NCBI GenBank assembly: GCA_021772985.1
Contig: JAJFKX010000007.1
Coordinates: forward strand, 1 to 36,780
Source: Gammaproteobacteria bacterium
Lineage (GTDB): Bacteria > Pseudomonadota > Gammaproteobacteria > Xanthomonadales > Wenzhouxiangellaceae
DNA length: 36,780 nucleotides
Reading direction: 5' to 3'
Below the pieces are notes generated by a model. The model was not told the origin of the DNA, made no database searches, and saw only the letters and a program-made list of their open reading frames with translations. Made by a program: the position numbers and the translations under genes. Positions 8,199 to 16,551 of this stretch are shown here, piece after piece (position 1 is the first letter of the stretch; the number at the start of each line of letters is the position of its first letter).

Positions 8199-8624
8199 AT
8201 GCGAACAATTATTTTATTTATCGTCGCTTTGGTGGCAATAGCTGCGATGGCCGATACCACTGTCACTTGCCCAAATGCCAGTGAAGTCAAAGTCGACTGG
8301 GACCTTACCACCAGTGGAGTCACTGACCAGACATCGCCTTCCGGCTGGGTCGGATCGGCAGTTCAGGGTAACGCTGACTGGACATTTGAATATTCATGTA
8401 CGAGTGTCGCGAATGCATTCACCGGCGCATTTTGGTATGGAGGAGCTTCTGGTGTGCTGGCCTGCTTTTACACCAGCCAGGACACTGCCATACCACAATG
8501 CAATTACTACACACAATTGGTGCTGCAACAAAATATTGGTGAGTGCACTACCGGCCAGGGATTCACTGACAGCAGCTGTAACTCCTCCGATTCTAACGAT
8601 TGTCAAATGAATTGCACTGATTAA
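8199..8624 (+). CDS. Exported Cys-containing protein of unknown function
   Basis: The 141-residue protein starts MRTIILFIVALVAIAAMA, a typical signal peptide, with AAAGGAGAAATAC just upstream of the ATG at 8199. The mature part has about nine Cys residues (for example VTCPNASEV, FEYSCTS, and a C-terminal DSNDCQMNCTD), many Ser, Thr and aromatic residues and almost no helix-forming pattern. It looks like a small disulfide-bonded beta protein outside the cytoplasm. I do not recognise the family. It follows the H-NOX gene by about 150 bases on the same strand, but nothing shows that the two are linked. Confidence 0.65.
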   Translation: MRTIILFIVALVAIAAMADTTVTCPNASEVKVDWDLTTSGVTDQTSPSGWVGSAVQGNADWTFEYSCTSVANAFTGAFWYGGASGVLACFYTSQDTAIPQCNYYTQLVLQQNIGECTTGQGFTDSSCNSSDSNDCQMNCTD

Positions 8625-8732
8625 TATTACTTTGTGCGGGCATCGAGAATCTGAAAGTATATTTGGGAAACCCTTATTTAACCTGAGGTTACCAGGTGCC
8701 CGTCCTTTTCACAATGCAGCTTGCCACAACAT

Positions 8733-9449
8733 TCATTGAGTGACTTTATTATCGTTAATAACTGGAAATACCAGCTGCGAGTTATATTCACAAAAATTAA
8801 TATCTTTAAGCTTAATATTGGTAATACATTCCCATTCTCGAGAAAATCCTCCAAGAGCAAGTTTGGGCTTAAGCATTATTATTGTATCCAAGCCTAGCTC
8901 TTCGTTACCCTGTGCATAAATTTCACCATTGGCCCCAATGGTTAAGTCACTGATGTGTGAACTTGTGTTCATATCCTCGGGTTTCAAGCCGATTTGCTGC
9001 AGGCTATCAGGGTATTCACCCTCCATATAATAAAACTCAGTCAACATCATTTTAAATGGACTGATTACTGAAACTGCCTGGGTAAATAACGCTGCTTGTT
9101 TATAGTCTGCTACCTGTTCAGGTGAATACACTTCCAGTGCTTCCGGCATTACCTCAAGCAACGGCGTTACATCCCCGCATGCCCAGCCTTGATTAAGTTG
9201 GTGCTGCACAAATTCCAGTGCTTTTTTTTCACAAAATCCATGCCGGTCTTGTGCCTGAAATAATATTTGCTCTTTTCCATCACTCTGATAACTGACATCA
9301 CAAGGAACTTTACTTGCCTGATCCTGATATATCACTTTGATGATTCTTTCCTGCTGGCCATTCCCACTGGTACAGACATAGGTTTGATCAGCTAATAGCT
9401 GCTCAACAAAAAACATAAAAGAAAATAAAAGAAAAGAACTTTTTTTCAT
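8733..9449 (-). CDS. Exported protein with a pilin-like C-terminal region
   Basis: The 238-residue protein has a signal peptide (MKKSSFLLFSFMFFVEQLLA). Its N-terminal part contains several Cys (TYVCTSGNG, VPCDVSY, HGFCEKKA, GWACGDV) and may be an independent small domain. The region from about residue 130 (FKMMLTEFYYMEGEYPDSLQQIGLKPE) resembles the globular part of type IV pilins and minor pilins, where a helix is followed by GxxPxS and a beta sheet, ending with a disulfide-type CITN/FCEYN pair. It lacks the pilin N-terminal methylation helix, so it is probably a soluble periplasmic relative and not a fibre subunit. It is convergent with the exported gene to its left and stands alone. Confidence 0.55.
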   Translation of the reverse strand: MKKSSFLLFSFMFFVEQLLADQTYVCTSGNGQQERIIKVIYQDQASKVPCDVSYQSDGKEQILFQAQDRHGFCEKKALEFVQHQLNQGWACGDVTPLLEVMPEALEVYSPEQVADYKQAALFTQAVSVISPFKMMLTEFYYMEGEYPDSLQQIGLKPEDMNTSSHISDLTIGANGEIYAQGNEELGLDTIIMLKPKLALGGFSREWECITNIKLKDINFCEYNSQLVFPVINDNKVTQ

Positions 9450-9745
9450 TGCAACTTACTCTCGGGGGGCTAACCGTTTTTTACCTGGTTACTTTATTAT
9501 GACCCCACATCAATCCAATAATACGGTTAAAGTAAAGCTCACGTTTACAAAAAACAATAGCACAGCCTGACGAGACCTCCAGAATAAACACCGGATCTGC
9601 GTGGAATTTTCATCCTAAATCATGGACATAACATGAACCACTGTTGTCATCTAATTCAATGACTGAATGGATTTTTATGCTTACCTCATTCAGCAAATGA
9701 TGTTGACCTACGCTTAAGTGCAATGGTTATTCTTGTACTTGCACT
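9450..9745. other. Intergenic region, nothing recognised
   Basis: It lies between the start of the pilin-like gene and the stop of the PadR gene, both on the minus strand. It should hold the promoter of the pilin-like gene; an AT-rich stretch is present but I cannot name boxes. No hairpin, repeat or RNA gene stands out. Confidence 0.4.
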
Positions 9746-10312
9746 CTACTCAGTTGAGCGCTTATCAAGCTTAGTGAGCTTGCCCAGCGCCTTCTGGAAG
9801 CCTGCCAGCCACTCCACTCTAACCCTTGCCTGTAATACCACATTTTCACAGGCAAACCATGCGTATGGATCTGTGTTGCGGTCGGTATCCCTGAGACGCT
9901 GTTCGGCCGTTGCCAAAAATTCATTCAAGGCTGCAAAGGATTTCTCGACAAACTCAAGACGTTCTTTCGGACTCAACGAACCTATGAAAAATACACGGGT
10001 CCGGATGTGATCTGAAATAGAGGAAACCAGTTCGGTGGTGGTGCCTTGATGAATCCATTGCGCCAGCGCTTTTTGTCCTTTTGCAGTTATCTGCAACAAA
10101 CGTCGGCCTCGACCATCGGATGCATCTATTTCCGATTGTACCTGGCCACGCTGCTCCAGCCGCAATAACATTGGATAAACTGATCCGGCCGAGCCTTGCC
10201 AGTGTGACGAGGGCGAGCTTTTCAAAAACTTTCTGACCGCGTAGGGCGTACACGGTCCGTCACGTGACACGATCCCCAGGGCTACGCCTTCCAACTCACT
10301 GAGCTTTGACAC
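9746..10312 (-). CDS. PadR family transcriptional regulator
   Basis: The 188-residue protein has the PadR winged helix at its N-terminus: ELEGVALGIVSRDGPCTPYAVRK, then GSAGSVYPMLLRLEQRGQV for the recognition helix and start of the wing, and LLQITAKGQKAL. A C-terminal helical dimerisation region of about 100 residues follows (ERLEFVEKSFAALNEFLATA). I chose the GTG at 10312, preceded by GGAG five bases upstream; the longer frame would run into the retropepsin gene. It starts 10 bases after that gene's stop, so the two form an operon and the regulator probably controls its own promoter at about 11.55 kb. The ligand is unknown. Confidence 0.88.
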   Translation of the reverse strand: MSKLSELEGVALGIVSRDGPCTPYAVRKFLKSSPSSHWQGSAGSVYPMLLRLEQRGQVQSEIDASDGRGRRLLQITAKGQKALAQWIHQGTTTELVSSISDHIRTRVFFIGSLSPKERLEFVEKSFAALNEFLATAEQRLRDTDRNTDPYAWFACENVVLQARVRVEWLAGFQKALGKLTKLDKRSTE

Positions 10313-10322
10313 AGATACTCCA

Positions 10323-11515
10323 TTAATCAATTTCGATATGCACCTTATCACCTTGCCGATCGACCACAAAACTCAACAACCCCTGACCTCGGATAAGCTC
10401 TCCCAACTGCGCTACACTGATTTCTTCCATCGGTGTTTCATTCAAACCCAAAATGATATCACCCGCCTTGAAACCGACCTGCTCACCAACTGAGCCTGGC
10501 ACCACGTCCGACACATTAGCCAACGTTAAGCCAGGGCCACCGCCAAAACGAATACCCAGGCGTCGTGGCTCGCCACTGGCCTGGGCAGCTTGCTGCTGTC
10601 GCCGTTTTTCAGTAGACGAAGATGGCAGGAACGCCAGCAGGCTGTTTCTATGATCCACAATAATGACTATATCGGACAGAATTTTCTGCCCGATATTGCC
10701 GACATGGGGTGAAGGACGCATGAAAGACACATCCGGATTTTCAAAATGAAGATCGGCAAATATAATCCTGCCATCCAGCCGACGCGTGGTGATTTCCCGC
10801 TGGCCGCCTACCAGTTGAACAGCTGCCTTGCGTTCTGAATCGGCATCGGTGGGGATCTGGTCCTGTAAATCCGCCGGCAGTGTAAAACTTCCCGGAGCAC
10901 CCGTATCTATCTGGGTGGCAACACGACGTCCGGCGACCATGATATCGAATGTCATCCGGCCCTGACTGTTATCAAACTCGATTACCCCTGGTGCCCCCAA
11001 CTCAAGTGAAGCATGGGATACCGTGGCAATTCCACGTTTCGGATCTATGCTGAGCAATACTTCTCTAAACAAATCCATGCCCAACACGCCCTGCATCATT
11101 CCGGCAGTCATTTGTTCGATGGCAAATGCGACGGGGGTGCTTCCTTTGATCGTCAACCCATTAATTCTGAGTTCCGGGATTGCCACCACGTCAGAGGGCA
11201 CCTGATCTCCACCTGGGGCTCCAATGGCCAGGTTACCGACCACTTCAAGACCAAGATCCTGTGCAATTTGTAGGTCTACTACGCTGACACTGGCACCTGT
11301 ATCAATCAGAAATGCGTACGGTCCGGTCCGTCCTCGCCGATATAAACCTGGACCAGATCTTGATCGGCTACCTTATTCATCAACAACTCCTGTGACTCGC
11401 CGGCAAACTGCAATTGGGGTATGGCGGTCGAGTGTTCAACATCGGCAATACCAATGCTGGTGGCTAACAGAGCAGCCAAGAAAATGATCAATTGAGTGCC
11501 ATACGGTTGATTCAT
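10323..11515 (-). pseudogene. Exported retropepsin-like aspartic protease with PDZ domain, frameshifted
   Basis: The gene reads as two pieces. The first (from ATG 11515, preceded by AGGAG) gives a signal peptide (MNQPYGTQLIIFLAALLATS) and runs to VQVYIGEDGP. The second supplies the catalytic DTGAS, a second retropepsin lobe with QIDTGAPGSF, and a C-terminal PDZ domain (SVGEQVGFKAGDIILGLNE). A tandem repeat GGTCC GGTCC at 11320-11329 sits at the break. With a single copy the frame reads GEDGPYAFLIDTGAS, exactly what the family has there. The gene is thus disrupted by a 5-bp duplication, unless the duplication is an assembly error or a reversible switch. It would act as a periplasmic protease. 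PadR follows in the same operon. Confidence 0.85.
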
Positions 11516-11530
11516 GAAAGCTCCTTATTT

Positions 11531-11577
11531 AGTTCGATTCGAACTATTATCCTAGCAACAGCATTTCTACCAGTCAA
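11531..11577 (-). promoter_or_regulatory. Promoter of the retropepsin-padR operon with palindromic operator
   Basis: On the minus strand TTGACT (11572-11577) is separated by 17 bases from TAGGAT (11549-11554), a good sigma-70 arrangement. Directly downstream, over the expected transcription start, lies AGTTCGATTCGAACT (11531-11545), a perfect 7-1-7 palindrome. A repressor bound here would block initiation. The PadR protein encoded in the same operon is the obvious candidate, though the palindrome is not the ATGT-N8-ACAT site known for classical PadR. Confidence 0.6.
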
Positions 11578-11716
11578 TATGACTTATGACACCCTTAAAC
11601 ACGATGATAGTTATGTCTGGTTTTCCCGGATTGATCAAGGTGTGTAATATTGGTTGCCTGCTGCAATAAGTGATTGAAAAGATATTTATTGCCTTTAACG
11701 CTGAAGGAGAAAACCC

Positions 11717-11776
11717 ATGGCGGCAAGCAATGTATTGAATATTGCAGCCCGTAGCTGGGCAACTTCACCCTGCTGA
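11717..11776 (+). CDS. Possible 19-codon leader ORF upstream of the patatin gene
   Basis: A short frame, MAASNVLNIAARSWATSPC, follows GAAGGAGAAAACCC, one of the better ribosome binding sites in the region. It ends about 115 bases before the patatin start. It could be a leader peptide for the downstream operon or a chance ORF; codon bias cannot be judged at this length. Confidence 0.25.
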   Translation: MAASNVLNIAARSWATSPC

Positions 11777-11827
11777 GCAATATTGAGGAAAGAATGGCTG
11801 GTCATTCATAAACGATGCGATATATCA

Positions 11828-11841
11828 GTGTAAAGTTACAC
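11828..11841. promoter_or_regulatory. Palindrome upstream of the patatin operon
   Basis: GTGTAAAGTTACAC has 6-bp arms around a central AG and sits about 50 bases before the patatin start codon, where an operator would act. The rest of 11516-11890 holds the leader ORF above and no other named element. No regulator gene lies next to the locus on this side except padR, whose proposed site differs. Confidence 0.3.
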
Positions 11842-11890
11842 CTAGTATGTAGATTTGCACTGCTTTATTAATCCATAAGGAGGTAGTTTC

Positions 11891-13066
11891 ATGTCAAGTC
11901 TTGAGGCCAAAATTGGTAACAATACCGTACCAAAGAAAATTTTATGCTGCGATGGCGGCGGAATTCGAGGTCTCATCACGGTAGAAATTCTTGCGAAAAT
12001 TGAAACCGACTTGCGTAGCAAAACCGGCAATCATTCCCTTTTGCTGGGTGACTATTTTGATTTTGTTTGTGGAACCAGCACCGGCGCCATTATCGCCACC
12101 TGTATCGCTGCCGGCATGTCCATCGACGAAATAAGAAAGTTCTACCTCGATAGCGGTGAGCTGATGTTTAAAAAATCCAAGATATATGAGCGACTGAAAT
12201 TCAAGTACGACGACGAGCCACTTGCCAGGAAACTGCGCTCGGTCATTAACGATAAACTCAGTAATAATGATAGTGATAACGATGTAACACTTGGGAATAA
12301 AAACCTCCGTTGTCTGCTTATGATGGTTCTGCGCAACCATAGCACTGATTCTCCTTGGCCCATATGGAATAACCCGGAGGCAAAATACAACAATAAAACC
12401 CGCAATGATTGCAATTTGAACCTGCCTCTTTGGAGACTGGTAAGGGCCAGCACAGCTGCCCCGACATACTTCCCTCCCGAATCAATTGCTTTAGCGGAAG
12501 GAACACCCGACCAATACGATTTTGTTTTTGTTGACGGCGGCGTAACCACCTACAACAACCCTGCATTCTTGGCATTCCAACTGGCCACTGCAGAACCATA
12601 CCAACTCAAATGGCAAACCGGTAAAGACAATATGTTGATCGTTTCCATTGGAACAGGTAACAGTGCAATGGAAAAACTTGATGATGAAGCAGGTGATTTA
12701 TGGTTGGGTTCGCATGCATCATCAGTCCCTGGCGCATTGATGAACGCAGCCTCTGCCGGTTGGGATATGGCTTGCCGTAACCTTGGCGATTGCCGGTTTG
12801 GTGCACCGATTGATAAGGAATTTGGATGCATGTCTCCAGTTGCTGGATCAACCGCCACAAATAGCTCGGTTCCTATAATGTTTTCTTATATTCGATACAA
12901 TCCGGATATTGATGTTAAAGGTCTTGGTGCGATGGGCTTATCAGATATCAAACCAGAATCAATAAGCAAACTGGACTCGATAAAACATATTCCTGATTTG
13001 CAGCGGGTTGGAATTGAATATGCAAATCAACATGTGGATGTTAAAACTCATATGCGTGGATTCTGA
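11891..13066 (+). CDS. Patatin-like phospholipase
   Basis: The 391-residue cytoplasmic protein is a patatin-family lipid acyl hydrolase. The oxyanion-hole loop is DGGGIRG (21-27), the nucleophile elbow GTSTG (Ser63), and the catalytic Asp lies in VDGGV (Asp215). RASTAAPTYFPP (185-196) is also typical. Patatins of this class (for example CapV/CapE in CBASS) cut membrane phospholipids and kill infected cells when activated by a cyclic nucleotide. AAGGAGG precedes the ATG. The stop codon overlaps the start of the next gene (TGATG), so translation is coupled to the NDT/TRAFs-binding protein. No membrane segment or separate sensor domain is visible, so control must come from a partner or from the C-terminal 150 residues. 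Confidence 0.9.
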   Translation: MSSLEAKIGNNTVPKKILCCDGGGIRGLITVEILAKIETDLRSKTGNHSLLLGDYFDFVCGTSTGAIIATCIAAGMSIDEIRKFYLDSGELMFKKSKIYERLKFKYDDEPLARKLRSVINDKLSNNDSDNDVTLGNKNLRCLLMMVLRNHSTDSPWPIWNNPEAKYNNKTRNDCNLNLPLWRLVRASTAAPTYFPPESIALAEGTPDQYDFVFVDGGVTTYNNPAFLAFQLATAEPYQLKWQTGKDNMLIVSIGTGNSAMEKLDDEAGDLWLGSHASSVPGALMNAASAGWDMACRNLGDCRFGAPIDKEFGCMSPVAGSTATNSSVPIMFSYIRYNPDIDVKGLGAMGLSDIKPESISKLDSIKHIPDLQRVGIEYANQHVDVKTHMRGF

Positions 13067-15042
13067 TGAACGCGAAACTACATGCATTTGTTGCCATGCC
13101 GTTTGGGCAAAAACCAGACGCCGATGGCACACTGATCGACTTCAATGACATTTATATACATCTGATTAAGCCCGCATTGGATCAGGCTGGTTTTGAAATT
13201 TTCCGTGCAGATGAGGAACAGCGGGCGGGAGAGATTCGTGCAGATATGTTCCAGGAGTTACTGATAGCCGATTTAGTGGTAGCTGATTTAACGCTGGATA
13301 ATCCCAATGTCTGGTACGAACTTGGTGTTAGACATGCACTACGCGCACGCGGCATTTTGCTGATCCAGGGACCGCGACCTTACCAGCCATTCGACATCTA
13401 TACTGATAGAAAAGTCTGTTATCACCTAAAGCAAGGGAAACTTGATCCTGAACTTCTTAACAATGACATCGCGGCCATAACAGCTAGTGCAAAAGCAACG
13501 CTGGCAGCGTGGCATGGGCGAAAAATCAGCCCGGTCTATGCCTTGTTGCCCAATCTTTCTGAACCAAACTGGAAATCATTGCAGGTCGGCAATGTGTGTG
13601 AGTTTTGGCAAAAACATGGAGAGTGGGAAAAGCAAATCAAGCTTGCCCAAAAAGATGGCCACATAGGCGATATCCTTGTACTCGCAGACGAAGCGCCAAT
13701 TTCCGCATTACGACATGAAGCAACTCTAATAGCAACCAAAGCATTAAGGAATGCAGAAGCCTTCGGCTATGCATTGGAGAAAGTTGAGGAATTTCTTAAA
13801 AATGAGCCGGACAACCCAAGCGCAAATCACGAAAAAGGTATTTGCCTGCAACGGTTGTCTTTGCTCAAAAGCTCTGGCATCACCACAGCTAAGGCTCGCC
13901 AACATTATGATAATTATTTGCATAAAAATAAAACAGACTCTGAAGCATGGGGCCTGCGTGGACGTGTCGATAAAGATGCCTGGGAGGCCAACTGGATCAA
14001 TCATGACAACAGGAATGAACGCATTAACGCGGCAAAGGCCTCATCCTTCCTTCTAAAATCTGCAATAGAAAGCTACTTCAAGGGCGTACAGCTGGATCTC
14101 AGAAATTATTTTCCAGCCATCAACTCACTCACCCTGATGGTGATCTACCGGCACCTTCTATCGGATCACTACTACGACGAACAGATAGATACTCTAGCAA
14201 AACTTATTTCTTTTAATATCAACTCTCGAACAGAGAAAGATTTCTGGTCACTGGCAACCCTGGGCGATGTAGCATTGTTATCGGGAACTCTAAGTGATGT
14301 TACTGATGCCTATGGCAGGGCAATTGCTGAAGCTGGTAATAATCGTTTCAAACTATCATCAACCCGCAAGCAGCTTTTATTGCTCGATGCACTGGGCATC
14401 GAGCCAAAATATGTAAAACCTGCTATTAAGATGTTTGATGAAGCGTTGGAAAAACTACCCGCTGCAAGCTGGATACCGAAACGAGTACTACTATTTTCCG
14501 GTCATATGATAGATCACCCAGACCGGGAACAGCCTCGTTTCCCGGCCGCAAAAGAGCCTGAGGCTAAAGCTGCAATAGCTGGATTGATGGATGAAATGGA
14601 TGTGGGTGAAAATGACCTTGTAATCTGCCAAGCCAGCGCAGGCAGTGATATCTTATTCCTGGAAGCCTGCCGAGACCGCGGTGCCAGGCTGAATATTTAC
14701 CTGCCATTTGAAGAGCCCATTTTCATAAAAGAATCAATCGCGCCACTCGACTCGAATAACAACTGGCGCAGCAGATTCCTTGAATTAAAGTCGGGCAGCT
14801 CCGTGAGGGTTATGCCTAATTCGCTGGGAGTCTCTCCAGCAGGTGTTAATGCATACGAGCGATGCAACTTATGGACACTCTATACCGCGCTCTCACATGG
14901 CCTGGCAAAAGTGCATTTTGTTTGTCTTTGGAACGGCAAAGGTGGTGATGGGCCTGGCGGCACTGCACATATGTACAAAGAAGTGGAACGGCGAACGGGA
15001 CAAGTTCACTGGCTTAATCCGGAGCAACTTTTCCAGGAATAA
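13066..15042 (+). CDS. NDT/TIR-like + TRAFs-binding (TPR-like) + SLOG-like protein
   Basis: This 658-residue protein has three parts. Residues 5-130 form a nucleoside-2-deoxyribosyltransferase-like domain: FVAMPFG (8-14), then ADLVVADLTLDNPNVWYELG (68-87) with the probable catalytic Glu85; related domains cleave N-glycosidic bonds of nucleotides. Residues about 165-465 are helical repeats (AFGYALEKVEEFLKNEPDNP, then AKARQHYDNYLHKNKTDSEA), matching the TRAFs-binding/DUF4071 region also found in MAP3K5-type kinases. Residues about 470-650 begin RVLLFSGHMID, pass through LVICQASAGSDILFLEACRD and end with a Rossmann-like fold resembling SLOG domains, which sense or process nucleotide-derived ligands. 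It overlaps the patatin stop by one base. I infer a sensor or signal enzyme for the patatin. Confidence 0.8.
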   Translation: MNAKLHAFVAMPFGQKPDADGTLIDFNDIYIHLIKPALDQAGFEIFRADEEQRAGEIRADMFQELLIADLVVADLTLDNPNVWYELGVRHALRARGILLIQGPRPYQPFDIYTDRKVCYHLKQGKLDPELLNNDIAAITASAKATLAAWHGRKISPVYALLPNLSEPNWKSLQVGNVCEFWQKHGEWEKQIKLAQKDGHIGDILVLADEAPISALRHEATLIATKALRNAEAFGYALEKVEEFLKNEPDNPSANHEKGICLQRLSLLKSSGITTAKARQHYDNYLHKNKTDSEAWGLRGRVDKDAWEANWINHDNRNERINAAKASSFLLKSAIESYFKGVQLDLRNYFPAINSLTLMVIYRHLLSDHYYDEQIDTLAKLISFNINSRTEKDFWSLATLGDVALLSGTLSDVTDAYGRAIAEAGNNRFKLSSTRKQLLLLDALGIEPKYVKPAIKMFDEALEKLPAASWIPKRVLLFSGHMIDHPDREQPRFPAAKEPEAKAAIAGLMDEMDVGENDLVICQASAGSDILFLEACRDRGARLNIYLPFEEPIFIKESIAPLDSNNNWRSRFLELKSGSSVRVMPNSLGVSPAGVNAYERCNLWTLYTALSHGLAKVHFVCLWNGKGGDGPGGTAHMYKEVERRTGQVHWLNPEQLFQE

Positions 15043-15330
15043 CAGTAATGGCGAAACGGTGCCGATCAACTCTTTTAGATAACCACCTTCGACCAAGCGT
15101 TGATCATGCTTTATGCTTCAGTAACATCTCTGATAATAACTGTGGGTTATTTAAAATTATACCTGCCACCCGTTAATCATTAACAAGATAGTATAGAGCG
15201 CACTGTGCCAAGGTAATGAATTACAACAGCAAATTTGTGTGAACAAAACAAATATTCACATATATTTTTATACCAGCTAAAAAAATTACTAAATAGCAAT
15301 CAATTATTAATATTACAGGAGTTCATTAAT
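15043..15330. other. Spacer inside the patatin/STING-like locus
   Basis: About 290 bases separate the 658-residue protein from the start chosen for the STING-domain gene. It is AT-rich in its second half, so the third gene may have its own promoter, but I cannot name boxes. The in-frame TTG at 15235 would extend the next protein by 32 residues and has no ribosome binding site. No transposon end or repeat is visible. Confidence 0.4.
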
Positions 15331-16425
15331 ATGGTAGGTAAAGATTGGTCCTCAGATCGCCGCCTGGATATCGTAGTGCTCGGTGCGATGACCGCGAAAA
15401 GTGGAAAAAACTCACATTGTGCAGCAATTAAACAGGCCCTGGAAAAAATATTAAACACTGAAACTGGTCAACAGCAACTCACTGCTGCAGGCGTCAGCAG
15501 TGAAAATAAAAAAATTCATATCCCACAGGACTGGCATGATGCTGAAATCATCAATGGCGTTTTTGCACGATTAGACATCGCTGATTTAGTTGTAGTCGAC
15601 TTAACACCTAAAAGCGGGATAAATGGTGAAGCCAGCCCTAACGTATTTTACGAGCTCGGCATTGTCCATTCACTAGGTTTGCCTTATATTTTAATTGCCA
15701 GAAAAGGAATGCAGATACCTTTTTATTTCAAGGCCATTAGAACAATAAGAGTACCGCGTTTTGCGGTCAACACATTAGTCAGCGCCTTGCATAACCCGAT
15801 AATAAAGTTTCTTGACCAAGACGATAGAACCAATTTTTCTGATAACCATATTACACAGTTTTATCAAGGCTTGCCGGTCCTGGACATCTCCGCAGCAGTG
15901 GGTTTAGCCACCGGTTATTTCGATAATTTCGTCAGCCGGATACTCAGACGTGGTGGCTTTATCACAACATACCCCAAGCAACTTAAAGCCTTGATTGTTA
16001 TTCGCCCTGAAAATATTTTTAATCAATATGATGAGGACAAAGAAAGTCTACGCAACACACTGGAACAGGCGGAGCTAACACTAAAAGAAGGCGCAAAATT
16101 TGATAAGCCTGTAATTGATGATCGTGGACCGGCATGGGTTGATGTTGTTAATAAAGTCATCATCGATCTGCCACGCACGGTGTATTCTTTGAAAAACTCA
16201 CCACGGCTATTGGCCATGCAAGACCGCATGCGTAGAGATATGGCCGGTCAATCCAATGCTGAAGATGAGTTCCGGCTGCAGCAAACCAGTAAATATCTAT
16301 TGGACCGCATAGAACAAGTGCTGCGTTATCATGTTGGACGGCATCCTGATGAGTACCGTATAAGTGGTTTGCATTTCAGCAGCATCCGGGATTTACCGAG
16401 TTTAATAAGTAAGATCAATGCTTAA
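15331..16425 (+). CDS. NDT/TIR-like domain fused to a prokaryotic STING-like domain
   Basis: With the ATG at 15331 (CAGGAG upstream) the protein has 364 residues. Residues 12-150 are an NDT/TIR-like domain: IVVLGAM, ADLVVVDLT and PNVFYELG, with Glu108 as probable catalytic residue. Residues about 175-345 look like a STING domain. AVGLATGYFDNF (189-200) matches the dimer helix of animal STING (GLAWSYYIGYL), placing Phe200 at the ligand-stacking Tyr167. LKALIVIRP (218-226) fits the next strand. KNSPRLLAM (288-296) matches the TPLQTLFAM segment, and FRLQQTSKYLLDRIEQVL the following helix. Bacterial STING binds cyclic dinucleotides and assembles to switch on a fused TIR NADase. Here the fused enzyme would be the NDT-like domain. 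Alignment by eye only. Confidence 0.75.
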   Translation: MVGKDWSSDRRLDIVVLGAMTAKSGKNSHCAAIKQALEKILNTETGQQQLTAAGVSSENKKIHIPQDWHDAEIINGVFARLDIADLVVVDLTPKSGINGEASPNVFYELGIVHSLGLPYILIARKGMQIPFYFKAIRTIRVPRFAVNTLVSALHNPIIKFLDQDDRTNFSDNHITQFYQGLPVLDISAAVGLATGYFDNFVSRILRRGGFITTYPKQLKALIVIRPENIFNQYDEDKESLRNTLEQAELTLKEGAKFDKPVIDDRGPAWVDVVNKVIIDLPRTVYSLKNSPRLLAMQDRMRRDMAGQSNAEDEFRLQQTSKYLLDRIEQVLRYHVGRHPDEYRISGLHFSSIRDLPSLISKINA

Positions 16426-16551
16426 CTCAACTATTCTACCCATAAGCCTAAAGGGCTCATAAGGTCTCATGGCTTGGACTGAGACAGTATAAAGCGATCA
16501 GTTTGTATGCATTCCCAACAGACAGGAGGCCATCTCCGGTATCTTCACGCA

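Noticed and set aside
11891-16425. Classical CBASS operon
   Set aside because: No CD-NTase, E1/E2 or HORMA/TRIP13-type gene is visible; the patatin and STING-like domain alone do not make CBASS.
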